The notes: generated by a model not told the origin, from the sequence alone. 64,000 nucleotides of DNA from Ascarosepion bandense (GCA_037127315.1 JBBBDQ010000227.1:810501-874500); one strand, 5' to 3'; numbered from the stretch's first letter, positions 46,715 to 59,094 are shown. Made by a program: numbers and translations.

Positions 46715-46920
46715 CAGACAGATCTGTTTCGCTGTATCACAGCTTATCAGTACGGGTAGACAGCCGATTAGGTTTTACCCAGGATTGAAACCCGACCGAA
46801 TTGTCGTCAGTCGGCGATTCTACCTCTGAGCTACGGCAGACTTTTTAGCGTGTATATTATCATTACACATGTCCAATAGCTGAGAGTGTTCTAATTCATT
46901 GCTGAATGAACGATATATAA
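46715..46920 (-). mobile_element. second tRNA-like SINE family, reverse copy
   Basis: Complement of 46839-46777 reads gtagctcagaggtagaatc (A-box region) and ends ggtcgggtttcaatcctgg (B-box region). The leader up to about 46915 matches the spacer between the two heads at 39449-39800. Confidence 0.75.
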
Positions 46921-47094
46921 TTTTAATCTGTATTGCCTGACTTCTAATCCGTAATATAACAGTTAAACACTTCTGACAAGTTGTCTAAAAACTCTGTTCC
47001 CCATATTCGACATCTGAAATAGATTTTTTAATTTTCTCCAGCAAAATAGACGTATGTATTTTCAGCTAATAAAGTATAATTATAAAACTATCGT

Positions 47095-47380
47095 TCATTG
47101 ATTGGCTGATTTTGTTTAGTGGCATACAAACTATTTTGTCTCATTTAATGCCAAAATCTAAATATTTTTTTTTTGCTAAATTTTATGGCTGCATACAGTT
47201 TGAACACAATTTTATAGCTTCAACTATATATTTTGTTCATAGTTTTATACTTTCTATGTAAACGCATGTTTTATACATATAAAATTTCTAGATAATATAT
47301 TGTAGATGTCATATATTTCGGTATTTATTTTTTTAATATAAGTTATTATCTTGACGATTTCATTATTTTCAAATATTTTT
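47095..47380. repeat. unclassified interspersed repeat, copy 3
   Basis: Shares blocks such as 'gttgattttgtt'-like and 'ttttatacttt' with 4905-5105. Confidence 0.45.
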
Positions 47381-47384
47381 ATTA

Positions 47385-47660
47385 TGTTGCTTCCCTCTCC
47401 TCTTTGGTATCTCGACCTCATGAATCTAAGCTTAGTAACTAGGTTTAATCAGAGTCTAACTAACAAGATGTAACATTATGTTGCATTCTAAAGATTTTTC
47501 CTTCCGCTTTCCTCGCCTGTTGAACTCTCTTCCAGCTTCTTTCTTTCCTGTCAACTACAACCTTTAAAAATATAATGCAACCTCAATCGCAATCTTTTAC
47601 AAGTGCTAAGTGAGTCCATTCAGTTAAAATATGTTTCACCGTGAGTACGGCTTGGCAAGT
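47385..47660 (+). pseudogene. CR1/jockey-like LINE 3' end, decayed
   Basis: Shares 'cctctttggtatctcgacc' and the following ~200 bases with the copy at 51895-52420. Ends in a relic of the 'ggtgaaatgatt' terminus. Confidence 0.65.
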
Positions 47661-47925
47661 TATACATGTTGGTCAATTTACAGTCTTCAGTAAGTATGAA
47701 TGAGTGAGGTATATATTGGCGATGTGCAGCAATAAGCCTCTTGATTGCTTGTTACTTGCTGATGAAGAGGCAACTGACCGTGGCTTAAGTTTCCAGATTT
47801 TCCGGGATTATTTCCATCCATCGACATGAATTTATGATTACTTGCATAGGTTTTATCTCTCTTCCATTTTCACTATTTCAAACAGGCGTCATTTCTTTGA
47901 AAGCAGTCATATGAATTTGTTTATT

Positions 47926-50692
47926 GATTTACTAAGCGCTGCTTAGATGTGGCACAATGCCGAAGGTATGGGGTATCCAGTGCTTAGATGTGGCAATGCC
48001 GAAGGTATGGGGAGTGTCAGTGCTTAGATGTGGCACAATGCGAGTACTGGGTATCCAATTAGCAGATGTGGCACAATGCTGAAGGTATGGGGTATCCAGT
48101 GTAGATGTGGCACAATGCCGAAGGTATGGGGTATCCAGTGCTTAGATGTGGCACAATGCCGAGTATGGGGTATCCAGTGCTTAGATGTGGCACAATGCCA
48201 GAAGGTATGGGGTATCCAGTGTAGATGTGGCACAATGCCAAGGTATGGGAGTGCCAGTGCTTAGATGTGGCACAATGCAGAAGAGTATGGGGTATCCAGT
48301 GCTTAGATGTAACAATGCCGAAGGTATGGGGTATCCAGTGTAGATGTGGCACAATGCCGAAGGTATGGGAGTATCCAGTGCTTAGATGTGGCACAATGCC
48401 GAAGGTATGGGGTATCCAGTGCTTAGATGTGGCACAATGCCGAAGGTATGGGGTATGGAGTATAGATGTGGCACAATGGTGAAGGTATGAATATCAAGAT
48501 GTGATGTGGCACAGTAGAAGGTATGGGGTATCAGTGTTAGATGTGGCACAATGCCGAAGGTATGGGGTATCCAGTGCTTAGATGTGGCACAATGCCGAAG
48601 GTATGGGGTACCCAGTGCTTAGATGTGGCACAATGCAGAAGGTACTTGTAGAATTATCAGTGTAGATGGCACAATACGAAGGGTATGGGGGTATCCAGTG
48701 CTTAGATGTGGCACAATGCCGAAGGTATGGGGTATCCAGTGCTTAGATGTGGCACAATGCCAGGGGTATGGGGTATCCAGTGCTTAGATGTGGCACAATG
48801 CGAAGGTATAGGGTATCCAGTGCTTAGATGTGGCACAATGCCGAAGGTATGGGGTATCCAGTGCTTAGATGTGGCACAATGCCGAAGGTATGGGGAGTGT
48901 CAGTGCTTAGATGTGGCACAATGCCGAAGGTATGGGGTATCCAGTGCTTAGATGTGGCACAATGCCGAAGGTATGGTATCAGTGCTTAGATGTGGCACAA
49001 TGCCGAAGGTATGGGGTGTCCAGTGCTTAGATGTGGCACAATGCCGAAGGTATGGGGTATCCAGTGCTTAGATGTGGCGCAATGCCGAAGGTATGGGGTA
49101 TCCAGTGCTTAGATGTGGCACAATGCCGAAGGTATGGGGTATCCAAGTACTTAGATGTGGCACAATGCCGAAGGTATGGGGTATCCAGTGCCCAAATGTG
49201 GCACAATGCCGAAGGTATGGGGTATCCAGTGCTTAGATGTGGCACAATGCCGAAGGTATGGGGTACCCAGTGCTTAGATGTGGCACAATGCCGAGTATGG
49301 GGTATCAGTGCTTAGATGTGGCACAATGCCGAAGGTATGGGGTATCCAGTGCTTAGATGTGGCACAATGCCGAAGGTATGGGGTATCCAGTGTAGATGTG
49401 GCACAATGCCGAAGGTATGGGGTATCCAGTGTAGATGTGTGGCACAATGCCGAAGGTATGGGGTACCCAGTGCTTAGATGTGCAATGCAGAAGGTATGGG
49501 GTACCCAGTGCTTAGATGTGGCACAATGCCGAAGGTATGGGAGTATCCAGTGCTTAGATGTGGCACAATGCCGAAGGTATGGGGTATCCAGAGCTTAGAT
49601 GTGGCACAATGCCGAAGGTATGGGGTATCCAGTGCTTAGATGTGGCACAATGCCGAAGGTATGGGAGTATCCAGTGCTTAGATGTGGCACAATGCCGAAG
49701 GTATGGGGTATCAGTGTAGATGTGGCACAATGCCGAAGGTATGGGGTATCCAGTGCTTAGATGTGGCACAATGCCGAAGGTATGGGGTACGCAGTGCTTA
49801 GATGTGTGCACAATGCTGAAGGTATGGGGTATCCAATTAAGATGTGGCACAATGCCGAAGGTATGGGGTATCAGTGCTTAGATGTGGCACAATGCCGAAG
49901 GTATGGGGTATCCAGTGCGTAGATGTGGCACAATGCCGAAGGTATGGGGTATCCAGTGCTTAGATGTGGCACAATGCCGAAGGTATGGGGTATCCAGTGC
50001 TTAGATGTGGCACAATGCCGAAGGTATGGGGTACCCAGTGCTTAGATGTGGCACAATGCCGAAGGTATGGGGTACCCAGTGCTTAGATGTGGCACAATGC
50101 CGAAGGTATGGGGTATCCAGTGCTTAGATGTGGCACAATGCCGAAGGTATGGGGTATCCAGTGCTTAGATGTGGCACAATGCCGAAGGTATGGGGTATCC
50201 AGTGCTTAGATGTGGCACAATGCCGAAGGTATGGGGTATCCAGTGCTTAGATGTGGCACAATGCCGAAGGTATGGGGTATCCAGTGCTTAGATGTGGCAC
50301 AATGCCGAAGGTATGGGGTATCCAGTGCTTAGATGTGGCACAATGCCGAAGGTATGGGGTACCCAGTGCTTAGATGTGCCACAATGCCGAAGGTATGGGG
50401 TATCCAGTGCTTAGATGTGGCACAATGCCGAAGGTATGGGGTATCCAGTGCTTAGATGTGGCACAATGCCGAAGGTATGGGGTATCCAGTGCTTAGATGT
50501 GGCACAATGCCGAAGGTATGGGGTATCCAGTGCTTAGATGTGGCACAATGCCGAAGGTATGGGGTACCCAGTGCTTAGATGTGGCACAATGCTGAAGGTA
50601 TGGGGTATCCAGTGAGGCTCGAACTCACTACTCAGTTGTAATAGGTTCTAGCAAGACAAGTCTGCTAACCATTACACCACGCCGAGGTGCCC
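47926..50692 (-). repeat. SINE with internally expanded 41-bp minisatellite (about 65 units)
   Basis: Left edge 'gatttactaagcgctgctta' and right edge (50612-50692) are the two ends of the SINE seen singly at 40223-40356, with the tRNA-like head GGTGTAATGGTTAGCAGAC in reverse. Between them the 41-base unit, about 'gcttagatgtggcacaatgc' plus 'cgaaggtatggggtatccagt', is repeated. Units at the left (47939-48700) carry many small deletions; those at the right (49900-50600) are almost identical. Frames along the array on either strand are artefacts. Confidence 0.95.
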
Positions 50693-51890
50693 ATATCAAT
50701 TTGTTTAAACCAAACGCAATTTATTTATTTTATAACATAATCAATTCAGTTAAGCAACAAGATTTAAGTAATTTACATGTCAGCTTTCGCGTTAGTGGTC
50801 CTCATTAACTTTATTTTAGCATCACACTTCGTTTATCCCAGTTCTATAAGAAAATAGATAAGGTTCTATAAGAAAATAGATAAGGTTCTATAAGAAAATA
50901 GATAAGGTATTCTAAATTCTTTAGTAAGAACATTAACGAAGAAAAAAAAAATTGAGAAAGATTAATTGTTTCAATAAATAAAGCTTTTGAGGCGTTGTTC
51001 TGATCCTATTTGTAAAAACGTCTTACGGCATTCATTAAGCGAACAATTTGTGTTAACTTATTCATTCACACAATCCCTATAGAGGGACGGTGCATAACAA
51101 TATATAATAATAATTATTGTTTTTGTTATAGACTTCAGGGTGTTATCCTTGGGTCCACTATGTTATTAATTATCCTCAAACCTTTTTTTTACGACATCTG
51201 TTTTAAGCTTGATAACACAACTATATAATCCTGTCTCGACAGTAAGACAGTTTGATCATTTCGTTAAAATCAAATTGGAAGCTGATCTCAAAAATTACCC
51301 ACGGTCTGTTGTTAACTAAAACAACGAATAGCTTGGTTATTCACTGCTGCACGGGGTGGATTGATATTCTGTTCTCCAGTGAAAACGGAAGCTCACGAGG
51401 AAAACCAAAATACCCCTCACGAGGAAACCAAAATACCCCGCAAAATCACTAGAAGTTTCAGCATTTAAACAAAATCTGTAGTTTTTGCGGCAAATTATAG
51501 GTGTTTTGACGAGGATCTATTACAAAAGTGTCTTTCAGAAGTTCTCCATTTAAAATGGCTTGCATCTCTGAGCAAGGTTGTGTCTGATATAACACACTCA
51601 CTATTTTAATACTTTTAGACCAGCAACCGGTATACCCGAGTCTTCATTGCATCTGTATACACTGCAGTAACGTTTTAAAATTCAACTCGAGCGGTACTAC
51701 CCATCGGAAATCGTACCGTGACGCCAACCTCTACGTGAGCGATCCATTGCGCCTTTTCGATTTAACGTTTTATTTTATTTTTTTTCACTTACATGATTTG
51801 GAACAATTATAATGAACAAATTGATTGACCTGCTGCTAGTTGGATCACGGTGTTGTGACAATATTTCTCGCTAGGATCCACCTTGCAGGT
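50693..51890. other. unassigned stretch with a 22-bp triplicate
   Basis: 'gttctataagaaaatagata' plus 'ag' is repeated three times at about 50841-50908. 'ctcacgagga' plus 'aaccaaaatacccc' is repeated at about 51394-51440. No gene recognised. Confidence 0.5.
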
Positions 51891-51894
51891 TTAT

Positions 51895-52420
51895 AAATAT
51901 ACCATTCACTTATTTATCGAATATTGATACCACATCTTGCCCCTTTTGTATATCTTGAGATTCTTGACAAAATTTCAAGAAGTGTTTGTGACGATATCGG
52001 TCCTGATCTGGCATATCTATAGCAGCCACATTCACACCGCTGTAACGTAGCTTCCCTGCGTCTTTTCTATAGATATTTTTATGGGAAATGTTTTTAGGGC
52101 CTCTCCTCTTTGGTATCTCGACCGCATGAATTTAAGCTTAATAACTAGGTTTAATCACTATTCAATAGCTAGATATAACATTATGTTGTATTTTAATAAT
52201 TTTTCCTTTTCTCTCCTGTTGAACTATTTGCCATCTTTTTTCTTTCCTGTCAACTACAACCTTCAAAAATATAATACAAACCCCATTGCCATCTTTCTAA
52301 ATCCCTTTCTTTTTTCTGACTTTCCCTTCACTAATGTTTTCTCATTTTCCTTCACACTCAGTAAGCCCTTATGTCTTAGTGGGATTATCGTTTTACTTGG
52401 GTTGAAATGATTAAAAAAAT
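51895..52420 (+). pseudogene. CR1/jockey-like LINE 3' part, decayed
   Basis: Blocks match FIEY...H, LEILDKIS (with stops) and the terminal 'tacttgggttgaaatgatta' plus A-run. The frame 52081-52410 is a by-product. Confidence 0.7.
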
Positions 52421-53035
52421 GGCTAAAATTTTGTTTTTAAAGTTGTGATTTTCCATGAGGTTAATCTTGAAATGCGCAATAAGTGAGAAACTGTTGAATA
52501 AGAGAGATGGTGAAATGATTGTAAATCAAGTTTTTTTCGTTGTTTTTAATGAACAATTGAGTAATTTTATTGATAAATGTTAATAATTTCCAATAATCTA
52601 ATGCGTATTGTGCTTTTTTGGTAATTCAAAGTTCATAAGTGAGGAGACTCATTTTCCTTTTAATGTAGACCTTGTATGAAATGAAAGATGTTCAACATCT
52701 TTTCCTTTTCAGGTTAATTTCTAAAGGTTACGTGAATTTTCCTTTTTTGTAGGGATTTCTGAGCACTGATTGCGGTATTGGATCCTCAAACGTGTCAAAA
52801 ACGGCGTCCATAGTGTTTCTATAAGATCCCTATCGACTACACTTTTATAACGTTCTAATTTGGTTTACATGATGTTTGTTTATAAATTTAGGCCCCTGAA
52901 CCATGTAAATCATGTTACCAATTTGTCTGTCTATTCTTCCTATCTCCCTGTGAGCTTTATTATTCCGAAATACACAAAAAGACAAAAAAAAAACAAAAAG
53001 AAAACAAAAAAAAAACAACAAAAAAAACAAAGCAC
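52421..53035. other. unassigned stretch ending in an A-rich run
   Basis: Ends with a long A-rich tract (52975-53032). No gene recognised. Confidence 0.35.
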
Positions 53036-53039
53036 TTTT

Positions 53040-53640
53040 TAAGCACTTTATTCTTATTTCCTGCTTTCGTTTCCCTTGGAAGAAATTTGTCAAATGCCGA
53101 TTTTATATTCCTGGCAAACATGACCTCCGCTGGTGTCTTGGCAGATGGAGCACTGCTATTAGGGGTTACACGATAGACATGCAAAAACTGCTGTATAGCC
53201 GTATCGGCGGAAGTACCTCTCGCCTTCCTCAGTGCTCTTTTGAAAGTGCCCACAAAACGCTCTGCCTTGTCCAGTAATTCTTGGATGATATGGAGCCGTG
53301 TATGTGTTCGATGTATGTGGCATTGTCTGTTACGATAGAGTCAACAACTCCGAAAAGGGAAAATAGTTTGTGCAAAAAAACTTCATTGTCATCTCCGCTG
53401 TCAGCTTCTTACATTTCAGTATCTCTGGCCATTTAGAATAACTGTCGGCTACTACAAGGTAGTAAAATCCATCAAGTTGACCAGCAATATCAATTTGTAT
53501 CCCCGACAACGGACGGTCGGTTTTAGGCCAGGGATTGAATTTTATCGGAGAATGCTTTAGCAGCCAAAGCACACCATTTGCACTGTCTCACAGTGTTTTC
53601 AATATCTTTGTTCATGTTGGTCCAATAAACTCCTATTCAG
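53040..53640 (-). pseudogene. Ty3/gypsy-type integrase remnant
   Basis: On the minus strand, from 53640: NKDIENTVRQCKWCAL (zinc-binding half), then WPKTDRPLSGIQIDIAGQ and FYYLVVADSYSKWPEI (integrase core with the first Asp), then a TDNAT-like block, then after frameshifts GTFKRALRKARGTSADTAIQ, VTPNSSAPSAKTPAEVMF (region after the catalytic Glu). No LTRs, reverse transcriptase or protease are nearby. The fragment joins a Tx1-like LINE end at about 53640. Confidence 0.85.
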
Positions 53641-55130
53641 ACTCTTCATTCCAGTAGAAAACGTGATACAAAGTCTCGACCACCGACTCACTGCAGCGGA
53701 CGCAATTGGGCGTATCACCCAAACCCGCTGAAGAAATAGTCTTGCCGACCACCAGCTGAGTGATGCCTCGTTATTAGTGAGGCATTTTATCCCGGTTGCC
53801 TAAGGCCATACAGAGAGAGCGTACCGCTTCGTCAGACCTAGCTTGTCGATCAGATCATTATGGACGAACCCCCTCACTAGCACCCGGTATAATGCCGGAG
53901 GAGACAACGCCTGGAAGTTATAGAGGCTATTTGTTGCCCGTAAAAAGTACTTGAGTGCTGATATTCACGATAGAAGGAGAACTCGCCTCAAATTCTCACT
54001 TCTTACGGACAGGAAGTTATTGTGGGCGTCTTCCTCCCAGAATTCGCTATTCCCATCCACATGCGAACACATTCGGTCTAGGTAGGAAATGCGAAGCGTA
54101 TGTTGACGAATCTCAACGTTCATTCCCAGACCACCCTCAGAAGGATAGAGGTAATGTTGGGAGGTTTTTTGGGGGAGGATGGAGTCGAGGCCGAGGAGAG
54201 GGATGGTTCAGCTTCCTTTAACTTTCTGTAGATGTTTTATTTTCTCGGTACCCTCATACCCTGGATTGTACTTCTTTAATAGTTCTTCGTAATGAAGTGT
54301 TCTTCCAGGCCGAGGCATCATCCTCCGCGCTGGTAGAGGGAGTGGGACTGTCTGTGTTTTTGTCATTGATGCTTCAGGGGACAGAGGTCCCGCTGCCTTG
54401 CGCTTTCCCCTGACCTTACTAAGAACCAGCCATTCCCTCTTTTGCTCCACCGAAACTACATCAGCAGCTGGCAAAGGCTTTTGGAGGAAAGTAGGCTGTT
54501 GTTTCGACCCAACCGGGGGTACAACCACACCGTTCCAGTTATTGCTATGCCCACTACAGGAAGAAATAGGCGGCCCGATTCTCTCCCCAATAATCTGAGG
54601 AAGGAACCTCAAAAACTGCTGCCTTGGTCCTGCGACGGCCATCATATTCGGATCTTATCACGATTTCATTCGTAATGATAACTTTGCTGGCTATCGCAAC
54701 GCACTCTTCCAGCGTGGGCAGCAGCACGTCCCACATGAAAAAGTCCGCTTCCTTAACTATTCTTAGGGGCTTCAACCCCGCTGACTGCGGTTTTTTAGCA
54801 CAGTGGGGCGACAAATTTTGCGCTAATGCTTTTCCATCACAAAGACTGACACAATTCATTTTTTAATTCTCTTCAATTCTTGTGGGTCTCCCAAGAGTCC
54901 ACCATCTTTCACAAGGTGAGCGTAACTCTTGGTGTAATTCCGCGACATTGATAATACATTTTGAGGGATTTCCACCAAGAGGACGACTCACCGACCGTGG
55001 CATTGTCTTGTATTTTTTCTTTGATGAAGTTGTCTGTATTTTTTGCTGCATCCTTATATGTAATTGATGCATGAGGGGCGTCTCCAAAATTAGTCTCGTC
55101 TTGGTCTTCTGAATCAATACTCTCTTGGGA
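53640..55130 (-). pseudogene. second Tx1-like LINE: ORF1 and C-terminal end of ORF2
   Basis: ORF1 remnants: a possible start near 55000 (MPRSVSRPLGGNPS), then 54859-54554 with FFMWDVLLPTLEECVAIASK matching ORF1 at 32070-33054, then 54645-54208 with a Pro-rich tail ending LLKKYNPGYEGTEKIK. The ORF2 tail lies at 53975-53640: RVLVRGFVHNDLIDKLGLTK and a CVRC...HVFYW zinc-motif relic. The intervening endonuclease and reverse transcriptase (over 2 kb in a full element) are deleted; about 230 bases remain between. Confidence 0.75.
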
Positions 55131-56650
55131 AGGGCTTTGAGTTATTTTCTCACCAGTGGGTTTTTAGGTATTGCACCCGTATAAGTAGAGTCTTCTGTTG
55201 CTCCATTAAGAGGAGAGTCAATGATTTTCGTACTCTTCCCCTCCTCAGTGGTTTTAACTGATGTTACCTTAAAGGGAACGTAATTGGTCTTGGAAGCCTT
55301 AATAGGAGAATTTGTCGGCCATTTTTAAAATAGATCGCCTCACCAAATTTCAATTTTTTTTCCTTTTTAAATAAATTTAAATATGAGGGAAGGGTGGGAA
55401 AAAGAAAATAAGTAAACAAAAAAATTTCAGATACAAAACAAATCAAAACATAAAATTCTTATAAGGTTGTTTCAAAAAATAAATATAATCCTGAAAGGCT
55501 TTAAGAAAATAAAATTAAAGAATACTTTAAAAAAAAAATAAATGTGATTTAGCCTAAAACGGCAGAAAAAGTTTAAACTAAAAAGTAACGAAAAAAATTA
55601 ACCCAAAACGGCAGGAAAAAAATAAAAGTTTATGAAAAAGTAAAATTGAAAGAAAATTAGCCTTTAACGGCGAAAATTAACCTCGTAAAAAAACGTTAAC
55701 TTAAATAAAAGCAAAAAAAAAAAAAAGAAGCCAAGAACGGCTAGAGTAAGAAAAAGTTTAAAACTTTAAAAAAAATTAAACTTAAACAGCAGAAAAAGTT
55801 AAATTTAAAAAGAACTAACCTAAAACAACCAAAAAAGGTTATGAAAAAATAAAAAATAGCCTTTAACGGCAAAAATTAACACGTATAAAAAGATTAAATA
55901 ACTAAATCAAACTTCAACTAAACGTTACAATAAAAGAAATTAAACAAAAAAGAACAGCCAAAAAAAAATCCTAAAAAATATAATCTTCAAATAACACTTA
56001 TAATAAAGAAATTAAATAAAACAAAGAATTTAAGTAACCTTGTTAAAAAACACGAGAGAAAAAATAAACAAAGTTTTGCGAAAATAAAACAACAAAAGGA
56101 AATGTTGCCTAAAAGGCTACTTTCGTAAAATAAAGAAATAGGGGAAGGGGCTGAGAAGAAAAATTTTCCGAGGAAACAAGTTCAATTAAAATCAGTTTCT
56201 GGTCACTAAAAACAAAAACAAAAGAAAAAGGAAGGCAATAGTTAAAAGAATTAAACTAAAACAAATATGGCTCCTAAAGCCAAGCAGATACTGAAATAAA
56301 AATAAGAAAACAAAAATAAAATGAAAGGTACTAGTTAAAAATATTTAAACAAAAACAAATATGGCGGCCAAGCCGAGCAGATACTAAAATAAAAAATACG
56401 AAAACACGAAAAAAGAAAAGGACAAAACAAGAAAATGAAAAGTAAATAAAAAGAAAACTTAACCCTAGAATTCAAAAAGACCTTTACAAAGAAAACGGTA
56501 AAGTCGAAAAACAGAGAAAATATTGGTCTGGGAAACGTCAGAAACAAGTCAGACACTGGACCAATCAAGTCCACTGTTTCTTCAAGGCCTCCTCTCCTAC
56601 TAATCTTATAGTTTATGAAATAAATACTTTTTGAATATTTATTCTTTTTC
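55131..56650. other. A-rich, strand-asymmetric region with repeated ACGGC words
   Basis: 55440-56490 is dominated by A on the plus strand. Short phrases 'aaaacggcag', 'tttaacggcgaaaatta' and 'gaacggctag' recur every 50-120 bases. Two related 45-base blocks ('acaaatatggc' and 'gcagatact') occur at 56258 and 56355. It lies upstream, in the minus sense, of the LINE ORF1 at 55130, so a 5' leader is possible. No convincing coding frame. Confidence 0.5.
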
Positions 56651-57244
56651 ACTCGAACTTTATTTAAAAAGAAATTCTACATTTTGTTTCACTATCGTTT
56701 GACATCTACACAATTCCATCTGCTCAGAAGTTTTAACTTATTCGACAAAGAATTGATCAAAGTTATCTTTCAAAGTCTTCCTATTCAAATTCTACGATTG
56801 ATTGGTATCAACTAATCCCTCACTGAACTCTTTCAGTATATAAAGAAATCTACTCTTTGGCCACCAAATACAAGTATCGTCTTGAATAGACAGACCAATA
56901 GATAATTTTTAACTTGTAAAATTCTGTCAGAAATCATTTGAATCCTAGAACTAAATTATCAAGCTTTAGACAAATTTTTTTGAAAAAAATATTTGTGCGA
57001 GTAGGGTTGGAAAGTGAGTGATACTGAAAATTGAAGGAGAGTGTTTAATAGTATGTAGTATATAGTAGTACTAAAAAAAATGAATGTACTTATATATTTT
57101 TTTCATAGTAGAGTTTCCAGAAGATGAGAATCAAAGCAACTTAGGAACCACTGTAGATTAGTGAGGACACCACTAAAGTTTACTAAACTATTTTTAGAAA
57201 TTTGTTGACAAAAAAGTTATATATATATATATATATATATATTA
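56651..57244. other. unassigned AT-rich stretch with (TA)n
   Basis: (TA)n at about 57219-57242. No element recognised. Confidence 0.35.
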
Positions 57245-57330
57245 ATCATATGACCCCGCGTAAGGCGGTAACGCCACTGATGTGCAGGGGGCTACATAAA
57301 AGTGAAAAGATTAGAAAAAAGAAAGCCGGA
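57245..57330 (-). pseudogene. CR1/jockey-like LINE 3' terminus
   Basis: The complement matches 'ccctgcacatcagtgg' and 'gtgaaatgatta'-like terminus of the copy at 4795-4850. Only the last ~80 bases are present. Confidence 0.65.
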
Positions 57331-57564
57331 AACCACATCCTAAACAGGGAACAAGGGATGAGCCTCTACACCTGTTCAATAGACATATATATAAGAAACT
57401 TTCCAAAGAATCTTTAGCGTCGTATGATTAGGTTAAGGGTCACAGAAGGTGTGGATTATGCTGGCAAAAGTAAATGACAGTTTTTCCTCAGATCCTCCAT
57501 TGTCATTCATTAGGGAGGATTTGTTTATATATATATATATAAATTAGAGAAACTTTTCAAAATT

Positions 57565-57940
57565 CAAAGGTGTCGTGGTTTGTGGTCCTTAAATAAAACG
57601 TAAGCTTCTTTAGTGGCGATTTTGCCAATTTTGTCACTAATATTTAATTCTTTGGTGAATTTGGCTGTGTCTGTATTAATTTCAGATAATGCTAGGTTAC
57701 TTCTGTCTACTTTGTAATTACTAGTTAGGTTATTTTTAAGGACACTTATGTAATTTAAAGGATCACATTTATAAATGTTGTTAGATTTGTCGGATTTTAC
57801 CCACAGGTGCTTAGATTTTTTCAGGTTTCTAATGTCTGATTTTAGTAAGTTCTGGAATTTATTTGAAGCCCAACAGAATTTGATTTTGTGGATCAGGTCG
57901 AAAAGGTCCTTCTCGAAAGAGTTCAGAAATCTTCACACGG
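57565..57940 (-). pseudogene. retroelement reverse-transcriptase N-terminal region
   Basis: An uninterrupted minus-strand frame without its own Met reads FLNSFEKDLFDLIHKIKF, WVKSDKSNNIYKCDPLNYI, KFTKELNISDKIGKIATKEA and YVLFKDHKP. The DKSNN.Y and TKEAYVLFKDHKP phrases match a reverse-transcriptase N-terminal arrangement I know from invertebrate retroelements, but I cannot assign the clade. A G-run (57938-57951) disrupts the upstream side. Related coding relics continue to about 58290. Confidence 0.6.
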
Positions 57941-58242
57941 GGGGGGGGGGGGGCGCTGGGTCCTCAGGTTAAAGGAATCCGTGGAATGATGTGCAGAGTC
58001 TGTTGAGCGGAGAAAACAGTGTACCTCCCATCGAAGTCTTCTTATGAAGTTTTCAATTTATTCGGTGAGGCGAAGGAGAAAAGAGTGAGTGTTTGGGTAA
58101 GGAATATTTTTCAAGGAATAATCCGGGGTAAAATTCTCCATTTTGGAACAGCAGAATGAATAGTTGAAAGATCCGGGAATGAACCAAGAGAGCTCAACCA
58201 CCGAAGGTGTGGGAGCAAAATATATTTTTTTTTTGTTTTTCT

Positions 58243-58385
58243 TTAATCCGAAGTGGAAGAGTAGGAAGGTAAATTCCAAGAACCTGATCCTAATGAATAT
58301 TAAAAAATTTTAACATTAAAAAGTGATGCAGACAGAGAGCTCAATATATTAAGAATACAGAGCCAATATAAATTAGAGAAAATTT
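58243..58385. repeat. interspersed repeat also present at 17937-18075
   Basis: Collinear with the earlier copy over about 140 bases. It lies between the retroelement frame and the hammerhead-like motif, so it probably belongs to that element's terminal region. Confidence 0.6.
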
Positions 58386-58565
58386 TCAAAATACATATTT
58401 TATCTCACTCGATTTCATGGCACCTCACCTTTTTGCACCTTCTCATGCAAAATTCTTCAGTTTAGTTGAGAACTGAGACAAATCAAACGTAAAACATATT
58501 CTTATTACATAAAAGAATTAAACAAAACAAATATGATCAACACTGATCAGACTGATGTCATGATG

Positions 58566-58642
58566 TTTATTGCCATGTTTACGAAATTTCTGAAGAAGGC
58601 CGGAGCGTACAGCGGCCGAAACATCCTAAACATGGCAATAAA
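58566..58642 (+). ncRNA. hammerhead-like motif in a 16-bp perfect inverted repeat
   Basis: Core CTGAAGA (58590-58596) fits the hammerhead pattern CUGANGA. A stem follows, GGCCG/CGGCC, around the loop gagcgtacag, and then GAAAC. Arms 58566-58581 and 58627-58642 are perfectly complementary over 16 bases. One extra A between core and stem departs from the consensus, and I could not place the cleavage-site strand. The motif occurs in Penelope-like terminal repeats and recurs at 60336-60376 and 61837-61876. Ribozyme activity is unproven. Confidence 0.5.
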
Positions 58643-58691
58643 GAGGAGGACAACAGTCCGAAGAGTGTAAATACTAAATTCGAAATATAGA

Positions 58692-59094
58692 CATTATTAT
58701 TATGTCATTTTTCATCATATTTCGATTTTCTGCTTTGGTCTCACTGCCAACCAAGTCTGCGGGGAGACCTAAGGCAGGCAGTGGTGTGTTGTTATGGCTC
58801 CATTTCATGTTTTTCTATCTTCCCTATCATCTCCAGCATTACATAGATAAAGTTTTCCTTAGTGTGTGGGCTGTACTTAATAAGATAATTTTTTGTATAT
58901 CTCTTAAGCTGGGGTTTCCAGGGATTCTTTCAATGTGTTGTTTTGTTCCATTTTTTATCATTCCAAGTGCACCTACTATCACTGGCACAACTCTTGTATT
59001 CAATTTCCACATTTTTCCTATTTCAATTTCCAGGTCTTTATATTTTGACAGTTTTTCAAATTCCTTGATTGCTATGTTACAATCCGCTGGACAA

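Noticed and set aside
48028..49850. His/Cys-rich frames on both strands resembling zinc-binding repeats
   Set aside because: All arise from the 41-bp SINE-derived array; units with indels break the frame and no start context or conservation is visible.
47939..50615. CRISPR-like regular repeats
   Set aside because: There are no unique spacers: the whole 41-bp unit repeats. No cas genes are present and the surroundings are eukaryotic retroelements.
51690..51755. Possible tRNA-like head on the minus strand ('ggcgcaatggatcgctca')
   Set aside because: The A-box-like part is suggestive, but the B-box region does not fit and no second copy was seen.
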